NCBI GenBank assembly: GCA_037577475.1
Contig: CM075206.1
Coordinates: forward strand, 8,775,459 to 8,839,458
Source: Chaunax sp. Z400
Taxonomy: Eukaryota > Chordata > Actinopteri > Lophiiformes > Chaunacidae
Direction of reading: 5' to 3'
Length of the DNA stretch: 64,000 nt
Shown here in pieces: positions 27,101-37,130 of this stretch; position 1 is the stretch's first letter; every line of letters begins with the position of its first letter. Below the pieces are notes generated by a model. That model was not told where the DNA came from. It did not search any database and worked only from the letters and a program-made list of their open reading frames with translations. The position numbers were made by a program, and so were the translations under genes.

Positions 27101-29986
27101 AATATCTGCCAGCTTTGATAGTTTGTTAGCACAGAGCTCATCACGAGCTGCCAGCCCAGCAGCTCTCCACCTTTTTTGTGACGGTTGTAATTTCACATGG
27201 CTGCCCGTCTTGCCTTATTTGAGTACAATATAAGGAGAGCCAACAGGAGGAATGGAATGGAGAGGTTGTGTCTGTGTGTGTGGCTAAACAATGCAGAGTA
27301 AAGTGTTAATCCCCATTCTTCACTTCAGTGGAGAACAACACTCATCGTGCCAATTCAGCCGTCACTTCATGCTGTTTCACTTGGGGTAGATTAGCCAGAG
27401 AGCTAATTACATGCAACAGGACAGGATTTAGAGATTAAACACGTTTGCTTTTGGATTGTGCTGCAAAGCTGCCGGGGCTGGCATCAGTCTGAGCAGCATG
27501 TGTGTAAAACTGAGCAGAGTTGTAAATATCTCCACATAATAGCATCTTTCAAATGTCTTAAAGAAATCATTTCACACATTTATATTTGCACTTATTTGTT
27601 TTTTGCCAGGGGTTACATAAGAATATATATGTTCTTATATTCTCTTGCATAGTTATGTGCTGGAACTATGTCGCTCCATTTACTTTGATCCCAAACAGCC
27701 TATGGCACAGAATAAATGCCTTTCTTAGGTTTCCTTTTCGCAGGAAAAAGACTTTTCCTAAGTTCAATGATGCAAACTTTTAAATCATGAGTGTAGAATT
27801 TAATTATAACAGAATAAACAAAGAAGATATTTGAGCTTCCAGTCTTCACTGAGTTTCTCTTGCTTCATATTTAATGTACACACATTACAATTGGTGTAGC
27901 TTTTCTCCTCTCGCCCATCGGGAAAAAGCAAATAAGCATATTTCCTGAAATGTCAATATTAATTTAAATAACAACCAAAGTATCTACCGTTGTTTGTTTA
28001 AAAATAAGAAGTCATTATCCCGAACCCCCTCTCCCATCTGCTCTTCTCCCATCTGCATTGCGTTTCACCAATAATGGTGACATCCAGCCACTAACAAGCA
28101 CTCTTTAAAACCACTTATGGGGTTTTCTGTGCCCCATTCAATGCCGCAGTTCCTCACTAGATATATTGATGAAAGACGTCAGGGCATGTTATTGTAAAGC
28201 AGCCGCCTAGGACTGTGGAAAGGGCACGAATACAGCACATTAAATGTTTTCCACACTGGTGCCTATAAGAGCCACTAAAATATGTCAACAAATGACGTAC
28301 CTGGTTGATCTTTGAAAGCCTTGGGTGGGCTGGACAACTGAAAGTTATCAGAGGTGTAAGGAGGAAGAAATTTACACAGTCACTTCGGTGTTTAGTGTCT
28401 ATTCTTCCTGGAATGAGCTTCTCTGACTGGCATTAACAGAGGCTGAATGCTGTGTGTCAAATGACTACAATCCACCCACAGATGTACAAGTATCCTAATC
28501 TCAAATCTTAAGCTTCTTGGAATCTGACTTCATGATCGATGTTTAAAGTAGCACCAAAAAGCATCAACATTCCTGACAACTGAAATGATACTGATGCCTG
28601 TCAGAGATAAGATGCACAAGTAAATCCCTGTTAGGAGTTATGTGCAGCGAGATGAAGTGCAGCTGAGCACTTCTGACATTTCTTAATAGAGATAAAACAT
28701 CTCTGAAAAAGCAGATATAACTGGAGACGGCAATTCGTCGTACTGAGCCCAATGAAAAGACCAAACTCCCAAGGCATCTTAGAGCAGATCGACAGATCAG
28801 TAAGAGGGGGTGGTTTCAGTTTAAAGCCCAGATTATCCTAATCTTAATTCCCTAAATACACCTTTAGTATTGTAATTGAAACCATAGATGCAGGAAAGCC
28901 ATACATTGCAAGTATGCATTTTCACAAACTATGGTAAACCTCTATGTTGCTTGAGGGTGACTCATTCTATGTGGCAATGCTAAAAGGCTTTCCCTCCAGT
29001 GATCTGAACCCAGTCAGACATATGTGTTGAAACAAACATGAAATTACTGTATCTGTCCTTATGGAGGCAAAGTGTTCACAATAGAGGAATATACTCATGA
29101 ATATATTATCATGAGTATATTCTTCTATTATTAATATATTATCATGAAGATTATCAATAAAACTTAGATATTTTCTAGCTTTTTATAGCAACAAAACAGC
29201 AGAAATTTAAAGTCTATGATGTAAAGGGACTGTTGACTTCAGATTAAAGGTAAAAGCAGCCAAACTCAGACAAGATCACTTTTTTTAATTAAAAAAAAAA
29301 AGTTAATCTACTAATTTCAATTCTAATATTTGCTGTCTGTGTTCCTAATAGTGGACGCACATCTGGTTTGTGGCACTGCAGTCTGAACAATTGTATCTGA
29401 ATTCATGTGATGTCACCTCATGTTGTGGCGGAGCAGCACACACTGTTCTTGTTGCCAGCTATTGAATAAAGCACATAAGTAGGCCCCCTGACTCAGTCTA
29501 ATAACGAGTCTGAGTGCAGTCGGTTGTCCTTACAGGAGAAGTTGGCCATGAATTGAGGACATCCTCCAACAAAACGAGAGACAGATGGATAGTTAGATAG
29601 TTTGCACTGATTATTCAAATTCACATGAAGTACAAGTGGTTAAGTTTTTTTTCCCAAAAGTTTATGAAAATGCTCATCATAGATAGATAGATAAATAGAT
29701 AGATAGGTGGATGATAGATGCATAGTATTTAAATTTGACTGTCGCGCTCTTGCTGCGCGCAAAGTGTTAGAAGTGCGTTTAATTTCTTTTTTAAATCTCA
29801 TCTTTGCGCGTCAGACTTGTCTTTAGTAAAACGGATCGTCGTTAAAAACTGTTAAAGACAGTTTTGCCTTTAAAATAATAGAAACAATACTGGCAAAGTA
29901 AAGGATAGAGTATGGCTACTTACTTTTGGCAGATGTCCGTAGAGCAACAATAGAAAGATCAGCAGTGACGCATCCATTCTGTCCAT
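163..29986 (-). CDS. vipr1: Class B1 (secretin-family) GPCR, VPAC1-like, 5' part (exons 1-7)
   Basis: Peptide-hormone receptor of the plasma membrane, expected to signal through Gs/cAMP. Exons, all phase-compatible: 29986-29924, 22739-22649, 19381-19271, 9464-9364, 6875-6778, 4328-4196, 316-163. They give 250 residues; the rest lies before position 1. Seen: a hydrophobic signal peptide (1-21; a second in-frame Met at 4), then an ectodomain with C41, C53, C62, C76, C95 and C112 in the family's six-cysteine pattern, D58 and W63 (GMWD...CW), G99-W100, and glycosylation sites at N43, N48, N90 and N117. TM1 is about 129-153, TM2 has RKLHCTRNYIHMH, TM3 has C202 then FFWLLVEGLYL, and TM4 begins at SERKYFWAYILIGW. 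The TM3-TM4 exon agrees with my recollection of mammalian VPAC1 at about 43 of 51 residues. FILK in TM2 and VKIGYTIGHS in TM1 recall GHRH receptors, so a GHRHR-like subtype is possible. An in-frame TGA lies upstream of the start. Family is certain; subtype is about 0.6. Confidence 0.9.
2340..2500. repeat. Dispersed fish repeat (tacttaagta-type), copy 1
   Basis: Phrases such as gtacttaaatacatttactt and gctactttatacttctactc match a repeat I recognise as common in teleost genomes and probably derived from a non-autonomous DNA transposon. Related fragments occur at about 37060, 47310 and 60165. The copy is diverged and no terminal repeats are visible. Confidence 0.5.
7928..7948. repeat. (TA)n microsatellite
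   Basis: About ten and a half uninterrupted TA units in receptor intron 4. A shorter TA tract lies near 7176-7190. Confidence 0.9.
14798..14892. repeat. (CATC)n / (GATG)n flanked dispersed repeat
   Basis: Five CATC units are followed by the phrase cttatccagggtcaggttgt and then GATG units that are the inverse of the first tract. The middle phrase belongs to a widely dispersed teleost repeat, probably a LINE 3' tail. It lies in receptor intron 3. Confidence 0.55.
19895..19980. repeat. Diverged repeat with tattgcaata motifs
   Basis: The segment contains two copies of attgcaatat around a T-rich centre, an arrangement I associate with hAT-type non-autonomous repeat ends in fish. The termini cannot be placed, so the family assignment is weak. 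Confidence 0.3.
21850..22140. repeat. Dispersed repeat with the ccaccaaggaggttatg phrase
   Basis: The phrase cctccaccaaggaggttatg and the later caaatccgttccgtagtttt are typical of a very abundant teleost repeat, probably a retroelement tail. Related sequence recurs at 36055-36260 and in tandem at 39460-39970. It is diverged and carries an A-run near 22056. Confidence 0.55.
23803..23840. repeat. (TTTG)n microsatellite, interrupted
   Basis: Two blocks of TTTG units are separated by a short interruption (tatgttgg), in receptor intron 1. Confidence 0.8.
25433..25458. repeat. (GATT)n microsatellite
   Basis: Six and a half perfect GATT units in receptor intron 1. Confidence 0.9.
29087..29122. repeat. 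Perfect inverted repeat, 14-bp arms, 8-nt loop
   Basis: The left arm gaatatactcatga (29087-29100) and right arm tcatgagtatattc (29109-29122) are exact reverse complements around the loop atatatta. The piece aatatattatcatga also recurs directly about 35 bp downstream. It may come from a small mobile element or be cruciform-prone AT-rich DNA; no function is implied. Confidence 0.8.
29681..29707. repeat. (GATA)n microsatellite
   Basis: Six imperfect GATA units with one AAAT interruption, about 220 bp downstream of the receptor's first coding exon. Confidence 0.85.
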
Positions 29987-30400
29987 GTAGTTATATCTAG
30001 TTTTCTTACTCAAGATTCCTCGATGTTGATAAAACTCCTTAGTAAATCATAGACGGCGTGTCAGGGGAAGTGAATGATTGTGTGTTTGTGCGTTCAGAAG
30101 TGAGGTGGACTAAACCGCGTCTGCCGCTCCATCGTACTGTGCTTTCATCTGCGCGCTACTCCAGTCGGAGAGCTGGGTCTGTGTGACTGTAACCGCCCCC
30201 CTCTCCGCACATTCACAACTCCGGAGCGGCGTCCCAGGAGGCAGTTCGTTAACAAGCGTGTCAGCCCACTGGAGAGGGATGTAGAGGATGCTGTGTACGA
30301 GAGGACCATTGATTAATTGCTGTGTAGCCTGAACCGTGACTCCTCTTATTTGTGATGCCAGTGATGAGCTACCCATCCAAATGTAGCGCAAATGTTTAAT
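29987..30400 (-). promoter_or_regulatory. Probable 5' UTR and promoter region of the receptor gene
   Basis: This sequence lies directly upstream of the signal-peptide exon and is richer in CpG than the surrounding DNA, notably around 30050-30240. I could not place a TATA box or transcription start. There may also be an untranslated first exon further upstream. The assignment rests on position and composition only. Confidence 0.4.
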
Positions 30401-30417
30401 TCTAAGTGAATCTGCCC

Positions 30418-30448
30418 CAAAAAGAAAAAGAAAAAAAAGAAAAAGAAA
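30418..30448. repeat. (AAAAG)n purine tract
   Basis: An imperfect AAAAG/AAAG purine run just upstream of the receptor's 5' region. Confidence 0.8.
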
Positions 30449-30693
30449 TTTGAATTAATGCGGGTTCCATTCAGAAGTGTTTGTGAGTAGCCTGTTAGGA
30501 GTGGGATGATTGAGAAAAGCAGCAAGAGGGCGCAACGCTGACCCTTCTGTTCAGGTTAATTTAATGCGCAATTCGAAATCAGGTGGATGGAATCGTGCAT
30601 ATAAATTAGGATTCCATCCAAATGTAGCTCATATTTTAACTTAAGTAGAAGTTTTTTGTTATGTTTACAGTCACTGTTTTTACCTAAACACAT

Positions 30694-30698
<5 letters not shown>

Positions 30699-30784
<86 letters not shown>
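30699..30784. repeat. (GT)43 microsatellite
   Basis: Eighty-six bases of uninterrupted GT. It creates spurious long ORFs of Cys-Val or His-Thr on either strand, which are not genes. A tract this long and pure is likely to vary in length between individuals. Confidence 0.97.
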
Positions 30785-30785
<1 letters not shown>

Positions 30786-30939
30786 ATTAATGCCTGACAC
30801 ACCTGTAGATGAAATACACTTAAGGGATGTGAAAAGGAACCCCTATCTTTTTTCTTTTTTTTTACACAATTGGAGAAAACCTTTATTTTGAAATTGGATG
30901 TAGGCCTACATCTGTATGTAAGGCAGGTTTTCACGCTAA

Positions 30940-31560
30940 TTCTCAGCACACGTTTGACTGATTTTTGTGAGTCTGAAATACAATCAGAGAAACAACCATA
31001 ACACATTTATCCAGCTAATCCCAAATGACCACTCCCTGATTAAACAAACCCACCACTATAAAAGAGCACAAAGATTGGGATGAAAATTACAACTGCATCA
31101 ATGCTCAGCTGGGGTAACATGACCGGAATCGTTTCATTAGTATGCTGGAGGCAGGGCAATACAACAGACAAGTCACCATTCCACTATAGTGGATCTACTG
31201 GCGTTATATGGCCAGAGGAACAATGACAGAAAGCGTCATCGACCATGTGTAATGAACCAGAAACATCAGAATTAGATTCAGCCCACAGGTTGACATCCAG
31301 AGGTTATGCCAGTCCATGAGGAAGAGGGTTACTGCTGTAATTAATGCTGATGGGGGACACACTAATTACTGATTGTGTAAAATGTTGTATAATGCAGTTG
31401 TGTAACCTGGGAAATTAATGGTGCTTTTGATTTTGGTGTTATTTTTCTTACTTATTAAATAAATAGAATCATTTAAAGTCAATGAAGAACAAAATAAAGG
31501 TTGTTATATTCATATGACACAAACTACCAAAGCAAATTTGCAAATAAAATCCGTGGTGTG
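30940..31560 (+). mobile_element. Tc1/mariner-like transposon remnant, plus orientation
   Basis: At 31310-31369 the plus strand encodes QSMRKRVTAVINADGGHTNY followed by TGA. This is the typical C-terminal end of a Tc1-like transposase (family pattern SMRRR...GGHT-aromatic). Downstream, an A/T-rich segment containing gtcaatgaagaacaaaataa resembles the terminal inverted repeat of such elements. The left part (31040-31200) looks like the element's 5' region. Most of the transposase, including the DDE catalytic core, is deleted, so the element is dead. Its boundaries are approximate. Confidence 0.75.
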
Positions 31561-32489
31561 TTTTAAAATCCCCTGAGTTTATATAGAGAGGAAGCCACGA
31601 AATAGCTGCTTTCTTTGCATAATAAAAAGTACATTACCCAAATTGTACTGGTGCATCCTCTTGTAACATAAACATAAACATAGGGAGAAGACAAAAGAAG
31701 ACGGGTCTTGTGTCCAGCCATTTTTTTCAACCGTGGCAATCTATGTGAATGTGACTTAAATAAAAGTTGAGAAGGGTGGTGACAGGCCACAGCGATTTGG
31801 CTTTATTGGGTCGAGGAAGGAAGAGATACAAAATGATTTATAGGACCTTGCAGCAACAATTCAACCCCTTCTCTTCCCTGCACTACACCCCTCCACAAAA
31901 ATACACTCATCACCCCTCCCGGACTGCAGGTTGCAATATCAGACATCCATCTCCACCATCCTCTCCAACGGTCCCACGCCCATGCTGTCAGTGTGGCAGC
32001 TGATGGACCTCCACTCACATGGCTTCATCTTCAGTCTCTGTGACAGATCAATTTTACATTTTGAAGCCTTTCTATGTACGAGCCGAGTCATTACTGATGA
32101 TGGAAAAAGTGTTTTGCGCAAGCGACATAAAAGAAATCATGGATTTTCATGGATCATGGACCAAAAAAAACATGGCTTTATTTCATTGTTTTACTTGGCA
32201 ACATCACTATTTTTATTATGTGGCCCATTCTAATTTGAGCATGAATGCTACCAAGCCTTCCTTTTTCCTTTAATCCCTTCTCTCCTCAAGTGTCTGTGCA
32301 AATGTATATCTGTGCTGCAGCACTCTATTGACTACACTATAATATGATTAATGTTGTTAGAGCATGTCGTAAAATAAGCAATAAGTAACAATAACAATAA
32401 ATGAACACTGTACACTTGTGATGTAATAAATAATATTGCTGTGAAATGATGGTAACAACACGTGTTAATCTAATAAACAAGGCACATAA

Positions 32490-33010
32490 TCTAAAGAAGT
32501 GTTATTAAACCACAGAGAATGTCAACGGGCCTCAGGATGTCGTCTTGGTACCTCTGTGCATTCAATCTGTCATCAATTAACCTGTTTTAGTTGTCCGTAG
32601 CTTATGCCTGGCATTCCGTTAACATCACGTTGTCTGTCATCTGTACAGTACAGTGTAAACATGGATTCATCCGTGAAGAGAACACTCCTGCAGACCCATC
32701 AAACTTGCATTGGTTGCAATGATGAACAACAGTCAGCTCAACGCACCAGTGAGGATGACGGACGGACGAACTTCCCTGACGTGTTTTCTGACAGTTTCTG
32801 CAGAAATTCTTTGTTTGTGCAACTAATCCAAGGCAAACCTAATCATGCTGTGTAACCAGCATCCTGATATACCAGACACCCCTCAGGTGGATGGATTATC
32901 ATGGCCATGGATAAGTATACTGATTAAAAGAGATCTTAACAGATTTGTGCTTAAAATGTGAGAAATATAAAAGTATTTTGTGTGTATGAAAAAAAAGCTT
33001 TACATCTTTT
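32490..33010 (-). mobile_element. Tc1/mariner-like transposase fragment, minus orientation, frameshifted
   Basis: Three minus-strand fragments fit a Tc1-like DDE transposase. QRISAETVR (about 32790-32815) lies in the DNA-binding region. GVLFTDESMFTLY (about 32650-32690) surrounds a catalytic Asp. LNAQRYQDDILRP (about 32530-32570) lies in the core. The reading frame shifts between the last two, and the region between the DNA-binding part and the catalytic part is shortened. The segment 32855-33010 matches the end sequence of the same family and resembles the copy near 46660. It is an inactive pseudogene of a cut-and-paste transposon. Confidence 0.8.
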
Positions 33011-35779
33011 ATTGAATTTGTAAAAGAAAATAGGAGGTGTGTTTGTATTTTGTTGTTCTAAATTTTGATTGGTTAGTTACTGTAAAGACCAGTGCTGTTA
33101 AACATCTAGAAATTGTCTTTTTGACAGAGCAAACTGACCTTTCAGATGATAAAAGAACAGCCTTTTTGGTTGAAAAAGACAATTTTCTAAGTCATTAGTA
33201 GAAGAGACATCTATAGTTTCTTTTATACAGTCGCACATGAGACTGATTTGACCTTTACATCCATTAGGGTGATGTATTAGACTAGCAGACCATGGAAAAC
33301 CCCTACACAGGATTATTACCTCAGTAAGGTCAAGAGTCTTTTGCCAGCAAATTAAAGTGGTCCTGTTTGTCCACACTGAGAAGGCAATGGATGATAAATA
33401 ACTTAATTAATCACAGGTAAGATAAACTGTTCCTCATTTTGTCAGAGAATTGAGTAATGAGTAACTTTACACTGTAATTTAGGAGATTTGTTTGCTGTTC
33501 AACCAACTTTGTTTCTTTTGCAAGCTTTTCTCAACAAATGCTGTCACGTCTTCTTTTATTAGAAACAGAAGAACAAGACGTCAATAATCTAACAAGCAGC
33601 CAGTCTGCAGATGGAGGTAATTTACTGACAAGACTAATTTAGCCCGAGTGACTGACTGGTGGCTAAATAGACTCATTAAAATAAAAAAAATTTTAAAAAG
33701 TTGTTGAAAGGTGCATTTCACAAATTTGATAGGGGCTAATCATCTAAACATGGTTAAAAAAGCCTGCATACCGTAATCAGTCACTGATATAACACATCAT
33801 CCTGTGACCACATGTGACAAACCACATATCCACTATCTTAAGTGACCAGGATAGTGTTTGTCAAAATGCTGAATTTTAATCCTCCAGCTGAGAGTTGCAT
33901 TTATGGCTTACGAACTCCTACCTTCAATCAGGTGTGTGAGGCCTTTGTTCTGTTCCTGACTATTTTTGTCAGAATTGCACAGCCTCAGCTCAAAATGTGT
34001 GAAAACTTTATAGAGCTGAGTGGACTGGTTTCTTAGGGCAGACAGGCTGAGAGGATGGGTTATGCGTGCGACCTGAAAATGGTCAAGCAAGGACGTTAAA
34101 CAGGCAGATTTTTGAGGGTTTAATGTTGCAGAAGGCTCAAAGAAGGATGTCTGGACAGGCGACTACATCCACTGCATCGTCTTACAATGTCTTTTTGTGT
34201 ATATGCCCTATGCAGTCTTTAAAAACTGTGCAGCTCTCTTTGCTTTATGTGTGTTTGTGGCCACACCGCTCTGTCCGCCTGCTGCTGGTTCAATGATGCT
34301 TCATCTTTTGTTTGTTGCATCCACCCATCATCTTTCCACACGCTACACATTTCACTCATGCAAACACCCCAACACACCACTGACCTAGTGATACTGATAC
34401 ATCCCATTGCACTATTTTGAACTTGTTTAGTTTAATATATTTGTTGCTATTTGCTTTCAGTCTGCATCTCCCACTCTTTTGTCATGGCTTTAGAGCCAGG
34501 TCATGACACTAACTTAATTAAACTTGCAGCTCTTTAAGTTTACATAGGCTAATATACATAAGCTGTGTGTCATTGTTGTCTTTGACCAATATTCAGTTTT
34601 TATCTTATTGTTTAATATGATTTGGGCTTACTTAAATCCACATTTAGCAAAAAATAATTATTGTACATATTATGGTGATTATTATATCAACTAGTATAAA
34701 CATTAGTAAATCCACACTTTTTCTGTGACTTAGAATAACTTTTTAATTCTCATAAAGAAGTGTAACATGGCCTTATATTTAAATATTTGGGATATCATGT
34801 AAGATACAAAGCTTCAATTTAGAACAAATGAAAAAAAACTTTTAAAGTGTGTAGAAAGTTAGTGTGGAGTGTTTGAGATTAACGCATGCATCTTGGTTTC
34901 ACTCAGTTTTTCTGATTATCAGTCAATTTATCGTCAAATATTGCCTTATTTTATTCTCATTTCACCCTTGTCTGCCTAATACTATCAGTTACAGCCATGT
35001 TGATGTGTGGTGATGTTTTTGTTGACATGATATTGTAGCAAATGTTATATAAAGCATTAATAAATGTGTTTTGCCCTCCAAGAGGATCCACTTTTCATTT
35101 CAGTGTAACAATAGAGCTGGAAAATTGATTGTCATCATTATGACCCCGTTATTATGTCCTCACTATGGTTTTCCAATCATCCTGGATGTTTAGCAAGGAA
35201 CAAAGCAACGCTTATTCTCAGCCTCCATCAAAAGAAAAAGCTGAAGAACATTAGTGTATTGAATGTGTGAGTGCTTATGTAAGCTGGTGATTCAAACACA
35301 TATGTAGGCAGGACATTTGCCAACTGAGCCCTGACACAGTGAATAGAGCAAGAGGAAATTAGGAGAGTTTTTCTGCACCTTTGTTTTCATGTCAACACAA
35401 ATACATTAGAAACATCCCATCGTGGTTTGTGAACAAAGGGAAATAATGAGTGTGCCATTGCAGATACAGATCAAGTACATGGTGAGAAATGAGTGAGAAA
35501 AATTGTTATTTCTTTTCATTAGTTTTCATTTGTTGTTCAGCTACTCAGCAGAGACACAAATAGGGCAGTACAAAGCAGTCTGAGACAAGACCTGAATTAA
35601 AACAGTTTGAATCTAACATAAAGGGCAAGCAGCTGTATTTTACGTCTGCTTTTCAGGTTTTCTTTTCAAAGATGCACTGTAAAGATTTTTGCTGTACATT
35701 TTCAGGAATTAACTGGCAGCAGCGTCACTTTACAACACATTTACCCATTTATGCACAGAGGTTATCATGCAAAGCAAGG

Positions 35780-35920
35780 AGCCACCTGCTCATCAGGAGC
35801 GATAATCATTCGCACAGTCACACATAAGTCTGTGGAACAAATGAAGGACATTCCCATGAGTGGATGACTGCTCTACCTCCTGAGCCACAGTCGCCCCTAT
35901 TACAGATGCAGATGCATCGC
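35780..35920 (-). repeat. tRNA-derived SINE fragment
   Basis: On the minus strand the segment starts GGGGCGACTG and contains TGGCTCAGGAGG (plus positions 35876-35887), a good match to a tRNA-type Pol III A box, followed by TAGAGCAGTCATCCACT. Fish SINEs of this kind carry the same phrase. The B box is missing, apparently through an internal deletion, so it is a fragment and not an active SINE or tRNA gene. Confidence 0.65.
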
Positions 35921-36054
35921 TGCTGGAAAAACTCAGTTTGCGTCGATGTGGATCGACCATAACCTCAATCATAGCAGAATAATGGCAGAGGGACATGACA
36001 GTGAAGTTCAAGTATGCCTAAAAATTAAAAAAACAAATTAAAAAAACAGAAACA

Positions 36055-36260
36055 AAATAAATGAGATGCACGCCTTTAGGGCCCTTAAAAAGCAAGTGTG
36101 AACTTTCATTGAATTCTGTCCATTGGTTTATGAGAATATGTGCATAGACCATCATCAAACCTGTTACATACAGACAAATGGACGGACAGACGGAACCTAT
36201 ATCCCCCCCTTTGACAGGAGCATTATAAAAATGGTAACCTATATTACTCAGTGGAGGTAA
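36055..36260. repeat. Dispersed retroelement-tail-like repeat
   Basis: The phrase cagacaaatggacggacaga followed by aacctatatcccccc is characteristic of an abundant teleost repeat. It lies next to the SINE fragment and an AAAG tract, so this block appears to be a nest of repeats. Confidence 0.55.
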
Positions 36261-36291
36261 ACTGATCAATGCCACTCTGGACACCTGTGTC

Positions 36292-36316
36292 AAAAGAAAG
36301 AAAGAAAGAAAGAAAG
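36292..36316. repeat. (AAAG)n microsatellite
   Basis: About six AAAG units next to the retroelement-like block. Confidence 0.85.
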
Positions 36317-36484
36317 ACAGAATCATATGGGGCTTGCAGGCTTTATTTGTGTCATCAATCCAAAGGTCAGGGAAATACACTTTTTGGCACATTGTTTTAT
36401 CAATACAGTTTTATCTATAGCTGCTGAAATTACCCACTCCTTGCACCTTATGCAATTAAATCAATTGCTCCAGTTGCTGGGTTG

Positions 36485-36501
36485 CCCCCCCCCCCCCCCC
36501 C
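36485..36501. repeat. Poly-C tract, 17 C
   Basis: Seventeen consecutive C residues. Such runs are prone to sequencing and assembly length error. Confidence 0.95.
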
Positions 36502-37059
36502 GGGAGATGCTCACAGCCACAAGAGCAGCCAAATGATAGACACCATAACATGACAAAAACGTGCTCCCATTAACCTGTGGCTCTGTGGCAGGAGGAGCAA
36601 CTGATTTGTTGAGGTTATTTTCTGTAGATGTTTGGAGGCACACATTTATGTCTGAGTGGTGAGCCTCAGTTTTTCCATTTTTCCAGCGATGTTTGGAGGC
36701 TTAGGATAAGTTCTCTTTGCTTAAAGGCTCCTTGTGTTTTAAAGGGCGGTTTGCACTTTGGCTCAGCTTTTGTGCTCTTTGCCATGACTATGAAGTAAAC
36801 ATTGTTACAAGCTGTTTGAAGAATAGCAAGGAGAAAACATGACTTACGTGGCGCATCATAATGGAGGCATAGCATGGTGATAGCAATCAAACTGACAGCC
36901 AACATGATTTTCTCTGTGGTGAGGTATGGAAGAGCGAACTACCAGCTGCGGTACAGCCACTCAGCTGTCATCTCTTATACACCAGATATACATTTTCATC
37001 TCCGGCTGTCTCTGGATGCACTCTGCATTTCTTCTTATGCACTGCATTTACGTTGCTGT

Positions 37060-37130
37060 ACCTCAAAACTGTAATGTACTTAAGTACAATTCAGAGGTAT
37101 GAGTACTTTGCTTGAGTATGTTCAGTTAAT
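37060..37130. repeat. Dispersed fish repeat (tacttaagta-type), copy 2
   Basis: Contains gtacttaagtacaattcaga and gagtactttgcttgagtatg, related to the copies at about 2340, 47310 and 60165. It is a short, diverged fragment. Confidence 0.45.

Larger units (their letters stand above)
317..29923 (-). other. Introns 1-6 of the receptor gene
   Basis: Introns are 22740-29923 (7.2 kb), 19382-22648, 9465-19270 (9.8 kb), 6876-9363, 4329-6777 and 317-4195. Donors read GTAAGT, GTAATT, GTAAAC, GTGAGT, GTATCT and GTGAGT; all acceptors end in AG. Another intron begins at 162 (donor GTGAGA). I found no nested gene on either strand. The contents I can name are AT-rich unique sequence, microsatellites and old dispersed repeats, which are listed separately. 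Confidence 0.85.

Noticed and set aside
30680..31006. Long ORFs of repeated His-Thr (minus) and Cys-Val (plus)
   Set aside because: They are simply the translation of the GT microsatellite; no start context, domain or exon structure supports a gene.
35871..35915. Possible tRNA gene on the minus strand
   Set aside because: The A box is good but there is no B box and no cloverleaf; it fits a SINE fragment instead.
36018..36392. Minus ORF of 124 residues
   Set aside because: It overlaps a dispersed repeat and an AAAG tract; hydrophobic content comes from the repeat, with no domain.
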